A DNA stretch of 64,000 nucleotides from Sceloporus undulatus (lineage: Eukaryota; Chordata; Lepidosauria; Squamata; Phrynosomatidae), in the NCBI RefSeq assembly GCF_019175285.1, contig NC_056527.1, positions 118,900,133 to 118,964,132 on the forward strand, in the 5' to 3' direction. Below are positions 34,701 through 46,452 of this stretch, one piece after another. A program made the position numbers and the translations under genes. A model generated the notes under the pieces. That model had not been told where the DNA came from, did not search any database, and saw nothing but the letters and a program-made list of their open reading frames with translations. How positions within the stretch are numbered: position 1 is the stretch's first letter; each line of letters starts with the position of its first letter.

Positions 34701-37700
34701 TTTTCTATTGTGTGCAGCCCGGCTGAACCTGCTATAAGACACAGATCTGCTATTTTGTTTAGTAATTAAATTCATGCCTCCAAAATTACATTATAGACAA
34801 AGCATGAAGCCCCTGACCAAAGACAAATCAATGACATGTGGGGCCAAGTCCCCAATGGAGTTGCAAAAACTGAATGGGGCAGAAGAAAGGAAGGTCCCTG
34901 GGCAGGTCTTTCGATTTTGAAGGAAATCAGGCAAACTACAGTATGCAAACACAGTTATACATGAGTTTGCATCCACTGAGGTCATAGAACAGCTCCTAAT
35001 GTTGGGCCATGATGCTGGCAAGGATTAGAAAACCTCTCTGCCTAGTGATGGAGGACACATCCTCCATACTGGCCTTTAACCTGAATCTGCACAGCTCTCC
35101 ACATACTTATGGCTTCATTTTCGTAATCTGTTTGTAAAACAAGCTACAGACTTCCTTCTCACATGACTTTTTAAAAGAAAGCGCCTGGAATGTCCAGAGA
35201 TGTTGTCGAGGAGTAATCATTAAGCTCTCACATCCATCCCATAAGCATGCTTTCTATCTTTAAGGAATGTATAATGCAGTAGTAACTGGGAATTTACTAG
35301 TTAATTGAGCAGGCCTCAATTAACTAGCAAGTAGCAAGTAAGAACAACGTGGTATTCAGTAGTTGCAGTTTCTCAAGATAATCGTGCCAGGTTGTGCACA
35401 TGCTGTAGGGACAGATCAGAATGTTTCCCTCTTAGGATGCCTGGGAACCTCTTCTTTTGTTAGGATGGGATGAATCCTCCCATCCCAATCCTGGAAAAAG
35501 ATATTTAAAGATCAGGAAAAATCAGATTCTCTGCTGTACTCTGCTAGTACTTTGTGGCAGTTCTCATGGGGACTCTGGTGAACAGCAGCAAGATCTCAAA
35601 TAGGGAGAGTGATTTGAAAGGAGACCAAATGGGAGAAGTGCTGGAAATCTCACACCAGTGCTCTACCTTTTTTGCTTCTTTCTCTGGCTCTTCCTTCTTC
35701 TCTGCTTGCTTCTCCTCCTCTTCCGAAGCTTTCTTAGCGTTATCCTCTCCGGTCTCTTCATCACTGGTCTAGGAGAGAGAAGAAGAACATCAGAGACTAG
35801 GAAGAGGCCCAAACAGTCTCCAGCTCCCCATTAGTAACTTCTGCTCAACTTAGAGCAGTTATCAAGGCACGGCAGAGGGCAAGTTCACAATGTGTGTCTG
35901 ATATTCACCACTGCTCATATGGTTGTGCTTAGGCTCACCAGAAGTGATGCCATGACTCTGGCCAATTTCCAGCTTGCCTCTATATTTTTAGGTTTTGCGG
36001 TGCTCAGGAGACTTAAAAGTGCTGCATTTACATGGGGGACTTTTAGCCAGGTTTTTTTCCACCTGGGTGGAAATCAGCGCAATTGTTTTTAAATGGGGAG
36101 GTGGAATGGGTCCCACAAAAGCTGTGGTTCAGTGGCCACACACAGCCTGCAGGCCACACTTTCCCCACCCGCGAGTCACAGCCATGCAGCCAAAGCTTCA
36201 CCTTCTTGGCCTCCTCTTTCTTGTCATCCTTCTCTGTGCTTTTGCGGTCTGTCTCTGAGAGCCGGCCCTCCTCTTTTTTCGCCAACTCGGCCTTCTCTTG
36301 CCGCTCCTCTTCCTCCTCTTGATCCAAGATTTTCAAGTCATTCTCGGTCCCTCCTTCCATCTTAATGACAGCTGCAGGAAGACAAAAACGCAGAGCTGGT
36401 TTTGAACTGGAGACTCTTAAGAGCTGGAAGGTGCTGTAAGGGCTATCTAGTCTAACCTCCTGCCATGCAGGAATCCACAAGGAGAGCGCAAAATAAATAC
36501 AATTTATTTTGTGAAGTCGAAGGCTTTCATGGCCGGCATCCATCGTTTTTTGTGGGGTTTGCAGGCTATGTGGCCATTTTCTAGAAGAGTTTATTCCTGA
36601 AGTTTCACCAGCATCTGTGGCTGGCATCTTCAAAGAAACAGGGTGGGAAATATGCCAGCCATAGATGCTGGCAAAACATCAGGAATAAACTCTTCTAGAA
36701 CATAGGCACATAGCCCAAAAAACCCCACAAAAACTATACAATTTATTTTATTTTGGTTTATTATATTTATTTGTATCCCATCTTTACCCCAATATGTGAC
36801 CCAAGACAGTTTACAACACAAGATGAAACAGAATACAATTAAAATAAGGCAAAGTACAAAGATTTTTAAAAAACAAAGTTATGTTAAACACTGATTTGCA
36901 ACAATTTTTAAATGCATTAAAATAGAACAATGTTTTTTTTTAAATATAGCACATCCTCACACAAAAACCCCTTCTACAACTACAGCTAGTTTTAAGTCAA
37001 AGGCCTGCTGGTGGAAAGAGAGCAAAAGGGGGAAGCCAACGGAGGAGCCTCATGGAGGAGGAGCGAGCGCCACAGACTTGTCATGCCCAACATTTAAAGA
37101 AGAATCAATCAAAAACCCATACTGTGTTGATACCTTTATTGGGCCAACTGGAAGGTGCACAAATAATTGTCCCACCTTTCAAAGCCTGCTGGTTTCTTCA
37201 GCAGGCAGGGATGGTTAAAAAAATGAGTTCAAGAGATGGTTAAAAGAGGAGGAGACCTCACAACTTCTCCAGGCAATTGGTCACTGCCAAACCGCTCTCA
37301 CTTGCAAGACATTCCTTCTAATTTTCAATCGAAATCTACTCTCCTGTAATTTAAAACCACTAGACTCAGTTCTATCCTCTGGGACAGAGGAAAACAAACC
37401 TTTCCTCTCCTCTCTGGCAGCCCTGGAAGTATTGCAAGAGGGCAATCCTACCACCCCCAGTTTTTATTTTACTAGGCTAAACAACTTATCTATATTCTTT
37501 TCAAAATGAAGTGCCCAGAATTGAACGCAGGACTCCAGGTGAGGCCTAACCAGCGAAGAATATAGTAGGACTATTATTTCCCTTGACTTGAAACTAAGCT
37601 ACTCTATTAATGTAGGCTGATTTATTATTATTTATTTATGGTATCTATACCTCACTCTTCAGCCCTAATGGCTCTCAGGGCGGCTTACAATTATTATTTT

Positions 37701-40700
37701 TAATCAGACAGTTCCCTGCCCTCAGGCTTACAATCTAAAAGACACGAAACAAAAGGAGATGGGAATGAAGGAGGGAAAGGGGATGAGGTCCAGTGGTTCT
37801 TTTCTCCCTCTGAGGCCTGGACCAAGGCAGATGGATTGGAGGGAGGGCTCTTCTTCTTCAGGCTAGCCCTGGTGGAGCTGGGCCTGACTGTTTAAATCAA
37901 TTTGAAGCAAGAGGAATAATTTACACTGACCACAAGCATGTCAGGCAATTCAACCACTTGAAATAAGTTAAAACATGCAAATATAAAGCCATGCACCCTA
38001 AGCAGAAACCTAGGTGGCAACTCCTCTTTCACGTTTCACGGTCAACCCAAACTTACCGGCATCCAGGACTTTGATGATGGCGGTGGCTTTGTCGATGTCC
38101 AGCTGCAAGCCCTCAAACCAGCCATTGTCCATGAGGTACAGGAAGACATTGAGGCGGTTTTGAAGAGCGTTGTGGGAGTCCTGCTTCCTCCTGCCGGCTT
38201 CGTCCGGGTGATACTTGGACCGGAACCTGAATGGAACCCAAATGATCAGGGATGGGAGTAGGGGGGAAGGTGAGGAGGAAGACACACACAGAGAAAAGGA
38301 AGGGAAGAGGGAGACGCACGTTAGCCCCCAACATACAGGCGTCAGGGACGGGGAGCACTGCCCTTCGGTCACTAACTCACACATGCAAAGCATGGGAAGA
38401 TGGGAGAAAATCCAGGAGCCATCAGTTTTTTCTGATGGCAAGGAATAAGAGGGAACTTTGGGGAGGGCCTGAGTAACTTCTGGCAAAAAAGGACTAGCTG
38501 CTGGCTGGGGCAGAGGCAAACTATGAGGGTCGGGAAAGGTTTACCAGTAAGGCAAAGGTCTATCGCTATGGGGCAGCCTGAAGCCCCTCTCACCACTCAG
38601 AGGTCTGCTGCCACTTTTAGGCTCAGGAAGGCAGGATGTTGAGTGGCATTAAGTTGGCCAAGAGAGGGATGGGGGAAAGAGCAATGTTTTCCATTAGCTT
38701 CTCACTGGAAGTCTTTCCTAGCTGGCTGGGACCGGGGGCAGTGGGAGCAGACTGAGTCCATGGGCACTTTTCTAGCTGGAAGATCTCAATGCCAGAGTTT
38801 CCTCCTAAGGAATCCTGAGGTTTCCAGTTGAGGGAGGGGTGCTTATCATTGGGCCCAAACAGACAGGCCAAAATAAAGCTGCTTTGGGTCACTTTGGAAG
38901 TATGCTGTTTAAATGATACACACATCTTAAAAGACCAGAAGCTGCGCCAAAGCTGCGCTCCAGTTGTTAGGGCTGGAGGGTGGCTTTGGCACGGCTTCCA
39001 GCCTCTTAGGACGCATGCAACATTTAAATAGCATACCTCCAAAGTGACCCGAAGCAGCTTTATTTTGGCCTATCTGTTCAGGCCCATTCTCACACAGAGG
39101 GCTCTTCTAGTGCCTCCCCAAACTACAAATGCCAACCGTGGCTGCTAAATTGGGATCATACTGCTGTAACTAGGCAGTGTGAAAAGGTCCTAACTCAGAA
39201 ATGGCCCAAACCATTGTGGGGAGAGGATTCATAAAGGGTTGCTGCCTTCTCCTCCCTCATGATCACTTGTCTGCTTGTCAATCCACAATATCCCTGGTCA
39301 GAGTTTTGAACAGAACCTCGTCCTCTTCTCAGGCCTCGCTCCAGTTATCTCCTGGCATTCTCCCATACTTTGTGGTTTCTGTGAACTCACTCTCTTATCC
39401 TGAATCTTCCTCCCCACAAGTTCACCTGGTTGTGTCCTACTGTGTGGTAGAACTGACACCTAATGTGGCACATCAGGTGTCCATTCTACCACACTGCCCC
39501 CTGACAAAGCCTTTGCAGAGGCCCACCAGCTCTCCCCTGCCTCCCTAAAAACACTGAATCCCCCCCCCCTCACCCCTGGTCTCACCTCTCCTGCCCTCCT
39601 CAACCTGGGCAGCACCCACAGCTCCTCAGGGCTCAGCAAGGGGTGCCTATCCTGTCCATATGCTCCACAGTATGCTGCTGGTGCTATACAGACACAAAGG
39701 GATGTTTAACAGAAGTTTCACTGGACAAAAGCTCAGCCTGCCCCCATATGTCCCACCTTGGCCAAGGAACTGCTATGGAAGGCTAGCCACACAGAATCCA
39801 AGATACTGCTGGCACCTCTCTGGAAGACTGGTGGTCATTTCTGACCCCTCTCCCTCCAGCTTTTCTGCAATGGCACCACTCCCTTGGGACACAAGATGGC
39901 TGCTGGCAGGGTACAGTTTTTAAAAGCAGTATCAACTGGGGAAAGCAGTTAAAAAGGGACAGGTGGAAGTCAACACAACCAAATCCAAAGCACACTTTCT
40001 TCTATATCTTTTTTTTTACCTTGCAAATACAAAGATAAGTGCTTAGACTTTATTAATTTTCTCTCATGTCTGATTTAAGAAGACAGAACACGTCATACAT
40101 ACACTGAGGGGAGTCACACTCGGAGCCTTCCAAGCGAAGAGAGTTTTCTTCAGTGGATTTTAAGAAAAAGGAAAAACAAAAACCACACCTGGTTTTATCA
40201 AGATTGGACCCTCTCTCTCTTGCGCTGGGCCGCAGGACTTTGGAAGAAAAATAAATAAAAGCGTGTAAGGAGCCATGCGCCTGCGGATCCCTGGCACTGC
40301 CTACATCCTGCCAAGGCACACTCAGCTAGTCACTGCATTGTGCACAGTGAACACCCTGACTGTCTAAGCTATGATGGAAAAAGAAAAAAAAGCCAGCAGA
40401 GAGAGAGGAAGAAAAAATATTCAAAAGGTTTGGCTTAAATATGGATTCTCCAGGCTGAGGACGGATGGTTTTTGGAAGTCTCCTGTGAGAGGTTCTTGGG
40501 AGGAGGGGAGAAAAGGCCAGGTTATTTACAGTTAACATCCAGAACAAAAAAAAAAAAAAGCAAACCCCAAAAACTGTAACGGAAATTAAAACGGCTAAAA
40601 ATGAAAAGTGGAGGGGAACAACCATTTCAGCTGTACCCAATGGCACAGCCTTCCCCAACCGGGTCCCGTGGACCAAATGCGTTGGACTATAAAACCAAGC

Positions 40701-43700
40701 TGACAGAGCAGACATGGGAGTTGTAGTCCAAGGCACTGGGAGGCTCCTGGTTGGGGGAGGCTGCAATAAGAGAGGGAAAAGCCTCCTCCACGCTTCTTGT
40801 GGCTCCCTTCTGCTCTGCTGCAAAGGCCCATTCATCCCATGTAGACACAACCCTTCTCCCCACTCTGCCAATTAACCTTCTTTCCTGGCTCCTCCGCCCC
40901 TCCTGGCCCTGAGACCAAATTATCAGGACAGCGAGGCAGGGAGGGGAGGGGAACCAAGTGGCTGGAAACACAGGTCCACACTCCAGGGCAGCTAAGCCCA
41001 GTTTTGGAAGCTGGGATGCCAAACGTATCAGATGACTGGCACTGAAAAACTGGTTCATTTTCCAGCCGAGAGCATACCGCTCGCTCCTGATGCTCTCGGG
41101 TGGAAGTCTCCTCTTTCTGAACATCAGTATTACTACCTAGGGCCCTTAAAGCGCCTTTTGCCAGTGAGCGGATGGACAGCTAGAGGCTCAACGGAACAAG
41201 ATGGCATCTCTGGTGGAGTTTTACTTGCAAATCAGTTGCCCACATAACATACTTTTTGTATGCTGAACAGACCAATGAACTGAACAGAAGCGAAAGGGGT
41301 TTTCTCACTCTGAACAGCTGGTGTGTTTTACCCTTCCTGATAGTGAAATACTGTATACACTCATGTACAGGTCAAGAAATTTTAGTCTCATAATTGACCC
41401 AAAAAAACCTGGATGGACTTATGCATGGGTCTATGTAAGTATTGTACTTTAACTCTCTTTTTTTAAAAGAACCATCTGCCCTGGAAGCACTGACCCTCCA
41501 TCTCTTCTCTCATCCATCCAGCCTTTGGAGTGAGCACAAACAGTTATGCCTGCTGGGATTTTGTAAGTTCTTTGGCATTGTTTTCCTTTGCTTCCTTCTT
41601 TAGATCCTTTGTTATATGTCCCTACGTTTTACTCTCGGCATATGCATGGGTCATATCAATCCATAATTTAGGACCCAAAACGTGCCCTCAATTTATACAT
41701 GAGGTCGACTTATTGTCGAGTATATACAATAAGGTTTCGACAGCCCTGAACACCAGGCACCAAAATCCTAGCATCAAAATGGTCTGAGATTTGGGATGGG
41801 CAAAAATCTGAAAGCTAAAAAAATTAAAAAACTGTAAACGTATGTAGCTCTGAAGCAGTAATCTGGGGAGCAAAGTAATTATATTCATTAGGATAAACAC
41901 CAACAAGCAAACTGGGAAATGACAAACTCTTTGTGCTCACTGGTGGGAATTTGCATGTAAGAGAGAAGTGAAAGCTAAGATGGGTGCCTTTGGTGACTGA
42001 AGTGTTAGAACTGGGACTACTAGACACCCCAGTTAACCTCACTGGGCAGCATTTTTGCATTGTTTCTCCCTTCCACCTTCATGCCCTTCCCATGATCTCT
42101 CCTTGTGTGCTTCAGAATTCAGCTTAGCTCCCTGACTTCATGTTTCCCCTGCAACATTTCCCTTTACCTCAAATTCCTTGATTACCTCCATTACTGCTCA
42201 CATACAGTGTTACCTGTTCATGTTTTCTTGACCTGGGGATCATAACTGTTCAGTTTCTTTTCTCATATTTCTAACAGAACTCTCCCATTTACTAAATGAG
42301 TCATTGTCTCTCACCAGGGAGGAATCATAAGCCAGTAGGCTACTCTTAGGGTCCACCTCAGGCCAGCCTTTGCTGCCAAGGAGCCTTAACAATGTCACTG
42401 TGGCAAAGATTTTCTTTTCCTGTGGGGTCTGTGGGTGGGTGGCACAGTTCAGCTTCAAGAGAAATAAGTGCAATTCTTACCAATCTAGATACTAAGCTAT
42501 GGATCTCTTTGCCCGCATCCTGAATTTCACAGGGACACAATGTGAAAATCTAGCAATTCTAATGAGCTACACCTATTTAAAAAACCAATGAAGACCATGA
42601 GGTGGCACACTTTTCTACTGAAGAAGTGACAAAATGATACCTGACCAATTTATCAAATTCTGTAAAAAAAATATTTCCCACCCCAAGGGCTTCCATCCAG
42701 GTACAGCCCCCTCGCTGTCATTGACCAAGCCCCTTCCTTTCCCCGGTGGTCCAGGACACGGCAGCCCAGCCCACGAGAGACGTACCACTCTTCATCCTTG
42801 TGGGCCAGGAAGAAGTCCTGCATCTGCTGCCGCCGGAAATCCAGCTTGTAGTCATTGTAGCGCTTGACCGCTTCAGTCTCATCGATGGAATCATCCAAAG
42901 ACAGGAGAAACTCCTTGAAACTCTTCATCACGGGAGGAGCGATGCCCAGGTCCACCTCTGCAATGTGCCCCAACCTGGAGGAGGAGAAGGAAGAAACATG
43001 GCTGTAGTTTCGCACTTTTCACGTACCCAAGACATGTCTGCATAACGTGTCCAACTGCACAGTAACTAGCTGCAATTATTTTATTCAATATATACATTTT
43101 ACTTATTTGATAAATAAAACAAATGTATTTATCTTATGTATTAATTTAATTTAATGTTCATGAAAATTTAAATGTTATTCAAGGAACTGGGGCCGAAATG
43201 TAGACAGTCAAGAATAAGCTTGCACAAACTTTTTATTTTATTTTATCTGCTCCATAAAACACAAGCTTTTGTGTAGTGCATTGATTTACTATATATGCTG
43301 GACTTGGACTCTTGGGAGACCAGGGCTCAAATCTCCAATCAGCTATAGAAACCCAATGAATGACAGATTTGGGCAAGTCACAGTCTCTCAGCCTCAAGAG
43401 GAAGGCAACTGGTGGCAAACCTCCTCAGAATAAATCTGACAAAGAAATCCCCATGATATATTTGCCTTAGAGCTACCATAAATCAGAAAAGGTCACAGAA
43501 CACAGCAGAAAAGACAAAAGTGTTTGCAGCCACTTGCTCTGGGACAGGCTAAAGCCTGAGCTTAAGAAAGCCAGCATTTAAGCTCCCTTCACAGCTCCCA
43601 GCTCTTTGGGCAGAGGAGGTGGAAGGCTGGCCTGGGAGAGCAGGAGGCAGGGCTTACCTGGCTTGGATCGGCAAGATGTGATGCTGCGTCACGTGCATCT

Positions 43701-46211
43701 CTGGGTGAGCCCAAGGCTGGGGAGGTCCGTAGGTGGGGCCAGTGGAGACCCCCGTGTAGGGCATCTCGTACCCAGTGTGGTAAGGGTCTGCCGTGTGCTC
43801 GTCCCTGCAGAGACGGCACCAAAGCAAACTATCAATAACCCCAAGGCAACTGGGAGGGAGCCAGGAAATGGAGCAAGGTACCAACCAAACCTTGGAAAAG
43901 TTATCATTTGTTTGTTTTTCAACTGCCCAAATTCCCCATGCTGGTTTGAGATTCTAGGGGAGAGCTGTGGCCCCCAAAAAGTAACTGATTCAAGTTTTTG
44001 TACTGATCCTGATTTCTGGAGCATGTGATGTGGGTAATTGAAGTGGGGTCAGGGACACTGACTGGAAAATCTACAAATCACAGTTCACTCCAGAAAATGC
44101 ACTCCTGCAGGATGGACCCACGGCCATTTTGATGAACAACTTCAGAAAAACTGAGTTCACAAAAGCATGCAACATGCTACTGTTCAGAGGCTGAACTAGT
44201 TTACATTTCAGAGCAGCTGCTGGGGGCAAACGAGAGGTAATAGATGCACCCATTCTGCTCTGTTTGAAAGCTTCCCTGGATCAGATGCTAGAATCCTGGA
44301 AATGAGATAGGCATCACAGCGCATGTCACTTGAAAAAGATGGGAGCTAGAGCTCAGTTTGTTTAGAGAGTAGCAAACTGAGAAAGGCTGATTTAAACCAG
44401 AGATGTGGCATGCACAACCAGAAACCCAGGAACAACCTGGTGCAGAGTGAGCATCAGAAACATGGAGAAGATAAAACTGGTGACTGACCAGTCTCGCCGC
44501 ATACGTTTCTGTGGAGGGCTCAGCTTGTGGCGAGGTGGAGAGAACCGTTCTCGCCGGTTCCGATCATAATCACGGTATTCGCCTCTGCTCCGACGTTCTC
44601 GACCCCTGTCCCACTCCCTGAAAGTAAGAAATACAGAACTAGTAAGAAGCATAATGAGAATCAGTGGGATGCAGTGGGTTGAGTGTTGGACAGGTCTCTG
44701 GGAGACCATGGCAAACTTCCCAGAAGTCAGAGTAACTTGCCAGCACATAACAACAACAGAAAGCGTTATCTGTTACTGGATTTTCCCTGAAGCAGACAAG
44801 GCAGCAGTCACTGAAGCTGAATGCTGGAGGGAGGGAGGTTTCCTTATACTCTGCATGAAGCAAATAGAGGTACTGTACCTGAGACAACCATTTATTAAGC
44901 ATTTCATTTCTTCTTTACCTCATTGCTATTGCACTCCTAACACAGGGACCAAAGGTAGCTCACATGATCAGAAAACAGATATGGCTCAAGATACAGCAAC
45001 ATTTAATACTGCTGTGTTAATGTTAATAATTAATATTATTGTATATAATTAACATTAATACATGCAATAATTAACGCTATTCAGAGGACTGAGGCGCTCA
45101 ACAGCAACTGAAATAAAAACAACAGCAAAGAGAAATACAGGTTGTTCTTTGCCATCAAGTCAGGTTTGACTTATAAGAGACCTGCAAGAGCCCCCTGGTC
45201 ACCCTCAGGTCTTGCAAAGTCAGTGCAGCAGCTGAGGCTTCCTTGATGGCAGTCCGTCTATCTGTCACACGGTCCCTCTTGTCCTACTGTCTTCTGCTCT
45301 ACTGAGGACTACTGCCTTTCCCAGTGAGTCATGCCATCTCACGATATTTCCAGAAGAACAGAGGCTCAGTTTAGTCATCTTGGCTCCTAGTGGGAGTTCA
45401 GGCTTGACTTGCTCTCAGGCCCATTCATTTGTGCATTATTCTCCCTCTCTTAAAAAGCCACTTCCTTAACATGCAGCTGTCAAAGTCAACCTAAACAAAA
45501 AGATCTTTCCCTTGGGTTTCCCTTAAAAAAGCATTTCCACAGTTTGGAGCCAAGAAGGCCCTGGCCCTGTCTAGTGTCCCCACTAAACACACCAATAAAA
45601 AGTTCTGTTTACACAGCTATGAAAAGCAAAGAGTCAGAGTCTGTATAGACTGGCCATTAAGGATGGCATGGGGGCAGAGTCAAGGTGTGGCATCCACACG
45701 ACGCACACCCCAACTCCGCACCCAGGTTGGCATGATGCTGCGCACAGCACCACATGGCGGGTGGTGTCATGGCACTCCTCTGGCGCGGCGTGTACATGAC
45801 GCTTCTCCAAAGGAGTGCCGAAAACCTGTGGCGCTGATTATTATGGCGTGCTTTTTTGTGGCTCCTTTTGGCACCGTGAAAAGGCAAGATTGGGGCCATG
45901 GCAGGCGGTTGCCACAGCTCCAATCTGATGCTAAAAGGGGCAGTCTCTACAGCCCTATAGTTCCCATTTAAATACTGTACTGGAAAATGCAGGCTCAGAG
46001 GGCTTCCCTCCAAAGCTACACAGGAAGCCTGCAGGGGTCTTTTAGGGTCCAGACTAATCCTTTCTATACCCCCAATATAGTTTAAGCTTCACCTGTCGCT
46101 CCAGTCATCTCGCCGTCTGTCATCCCGTTCCCGAGAGCGATCGTAGTCACTCCTCTCCCGCCGGAATTTATCCCTGCACCTGCGGTCATACTCATCGTCG
46201 CTGTCGGCCAT
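22746..46211 (-). CDS. SRRT: SRRT (ARS2/Serrate RNA effector molecule), complete
   Basis: SRRT binds the nuclear cap-binding complex and directs capped RNA to processing, export or decay. Nineteen coding exons, 5' to 3': 46211-46093, 44617-44489, 43804-43658, 42974-42786, 38226-38057, 36371-36202, 35768-35667, 34431-34317, 33590-33430, 32994-32933, 31174-31096, 30278-30087, 28786-28616, 27716-27563, 26545-26352, 26245-26089, 25473-25384, 24203-24107, 22821-22746. All have GT-AG borders and matching phases; the sum is 2574 bases, 857 residues, against about 876 in human. Seen in order: an Arg/Asp-rich head ([11 protein letters not shown]); the SERRATE/ARS2 N-terminal domain (about 130-250); a Lys/Glu-rich stretch and basic KRKRKR with acidic tail (about 280-375); an RRM-like domain (about 410-500); a zinc-finger-like CPLSGKKF ... 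HIFNKH (about 710-731); and the conserved acidic end [17 protein letters not shown], known in the family to contact the cap complex. The C-terminal proline/glycine part lacks about eight residues found in human. Confidence 0.97.
23147..23445. mobile_element. Two Tigger-type (MER2-like) transposon remnants
   Basis: 23147-23330 has both ends (CCCCTGGATTCAAGCATCC and CAGCAGATGCTAAGGACC then TA). 23355-23443 has one end only (CATCCATGGATTTTGGTATC; TACCAAGGGCCCACTGTA). Both lie in the last SRRT intron and are non-autonomous. Confidence 0.65.
24566..24832 (+). mobile_element. Sauria-type SINE
   Basis: Complete head (AGAGCCGGCATGGGGTAGCG, GGAGTGCTGGACTAGGACTC) to tail (AAAGGCACAACAACACAC), in the SRRT intron before the penultimate coding exon. 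A segment near 24720-24760 appears duplicated. Confidence 0.85.
28078..28446 (+). mobile_element. CR1 LINE 3' end
   Basis: CR1 3' untranslated sequence from GCTTGGAGAAGAGAAGG to the terminal TCTATGATTCTATC, antisense to SRRT in an intron. Confidence 0.9.
29135..29611 (+). mobile_element. Old, diverged CR1 fragment
   Basis: CR1 landmarks survive in order (AAACTTGTTTTCTGCTGTTC; GTGGACTCTTCTTCATTAAA; GATTGGATGCCCCTTGGGG; final CTTTGATTCTT) but with heavy divergence, suggesting an older copy than the others here. Confidence 0.7.
29707..29911 (+). mobile_element. Sauria-type SINE
   Basis: Head GTGGTGTAGTGGTTTCACTG, box-B-like GGGTTCAAATGCC, tail ATGATTTGACAGCACATGAC. SRRT intron. Confidence 0.85.
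31930..32520 (-). mobile_element. CR1 LINE 3' end split by a nested MITE
   Basis: CR1 on the minus strand continues from 31930-32131 to 32335-32520 as if uninterrupted; the 0.2 kb between is a Tigger-type element flanked by TA on each side. Confidence 0.88.
32134..32332. mobile_element. Tigger-type MITE nested in CR1, TA target duplication
   Basis: The ends CAGCGCACCCTGCGTCATAC and (reversed) CAGTGGTCCCTTCCCTTATG are imperfect inverted repeats. TA at 32132-32133 and 32333-32334 is the target duplication; removing the element and one TA restores CR1 text. Confidence 0.85.
32521..32872 (-). mobile_element. Two truncated SINEs in reverse orientation
   Basis: The copies at 32521-32680 and 32715-32872 both carry the reversed central part (AGCAGACTGGGACTTGCCCA type) and the reversed head. 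A C-run at 32702-32712 separates them. Confidence 0.7.
34022..34078. mobile_element. Repeat tail of the 'GAGTCCCAATTTTGGGG' type
   Basis: A short 3' terminal piece of a squamate retroposon; related pieces lie at 14085, 27790-27840, 36755-36815, 37624-37735, 50969-51030, 56246-56312 and 62178-62251. Confidence 0.45.
35297..35327. repeat. Perfect 13-bp hairpin
   Basis: CTAGTTAATTGAG (35297-35309) and its exact reverse complement CTCAATTAACTAG (35315-35327) are separated by five bases. It lies in an SRRT intron. Confidence 0.85.
36415..36815. mobile_element. CR1 tail plus palindromic repeat
   Basis: 36415-36480 is the reversed extreme CR1 3' end. 36515-36737 is an imperfect palindrome: GTGGGGTTTGCAGGCTATGT and CTAGAAGAGTTTATTCCTGA on the left are reflected by TCAGGAATAAACTCTTCTAG and AAACCCCACA on the right. 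Recognised as a common squamate repeat of uncertain class. Confidence 0.65.
37255..37735 (-). mobile_element. Older CR1 copy and an adjoining LINE tail
   Basis: The minus-strand CR1 at 37255-37622 resembles the archosaur/turtle-type CR1 consensus (AGTGCCCAGAATTGAACGCA; GACTCCAGGTGAGGCCTAAC). 37624-37735 is a separate repeat tail containing CAGGGCGGCTTACAATTATT. Confidence 0.75.
38850..39086. mobile_element. Palindromic MITE with ~95 bp inverted arms
   Basis: The left arm (GGCCAAAATAAAGCTGCTTT, GGGTCACTTTGGAAGTATGC) is mirrored by the right arm ending TTTATTTTGGCCTATCTG, with about 85-90 percent match over ~95 bases and a ~45 base centre. It lies in the intron between SRRT coding exons 4 and 5. 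No target duplication was identified, so the superfamily is open. Confidence 0.8.
40645..40770. mobile_element. Palindromic repeat (CCTTCCCCAACC ... GGTTGGGGG)
   Basis: The ends AGCCTTCCCCAACCGGG and CCTGGTTGGGGGAGGCTG are inverted, and TGCGTTGGACTATA is reflected by GTTGTAGTCCAAGGC. This is a common short palindromic reptile repeat. Confidence 0.75.
41353..41728. mobile_element. Mariner-type MITE with TGTATATACTC-like ends
   Basis: Left TGTATACACTCATGTACAGG and the reverse of the right end, TGTATATACTCGACAATAAG, form imperfect inverted termini; internal parts (GACCCATGCATA-type) are also reflected. SRRT intron. Confidence 0.65.
43265..43511 (+). mobile_element. Sauria-type SINE
   Basis: Head GGACTTGGACTCTTGGGAGA and CAGGGCTCAAATCTCC, middle AAGTCACAGTCTCTCAGCCT, tail ATAAATCAGAAAAGGTCACA. 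SRRT intron. Confidence 0.85.
44660..44760 (+). mobile_element. Deleted SINE remnant
   Basis: Head-like GGGTTGAGTGTTGGACAGGT joined to a tail-like AACTTGCCAGCACATAACAA, with most of the middle missing. Confidence 0.5.
45150..45425. mobile_element. Probable BovB (RTE) LINE fragment
   Basis: The text GGCTTCCTTGATGGCAGTCC, CCCAGTGAGTCATGCC, CTCAGTTTAGTCATCTTGGC and GGAGTTCAGGCTTGACTTG follows the well-known squamate BovB-type pattern. Not checked against a library. Confidence 0.5.
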
Positions 46212-46452
46212 TGCGCTGGGGAGTTACTGTCTGCAGAACAGAGAACAAGCAGGAGATGGTAAAGCTTTGACATTCAGCATGGCAGTCTTCGGAGGGTTGC
46301 GTCTGAACCAGGACAACTAAGCTTGGACAGTTAAAGGGAAGCAGAAAAATAAGTGTGTGGATGTTAGTGCTGGGATGATGTTCAGCAGCTGTGAGGTATA
46401 TCTGCACCAATGATCTGGGAAACAAAGTTATGAGATCCTGGTAGCTAAATCA

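Noticed and set aside
36043-36633. A 196-codon minus-strand frame starting [10 protein letters not shown]
   Set aside because: Only 36371-36202 of it is a real SRRT exon; the rest is intron and a palindromic repeat.
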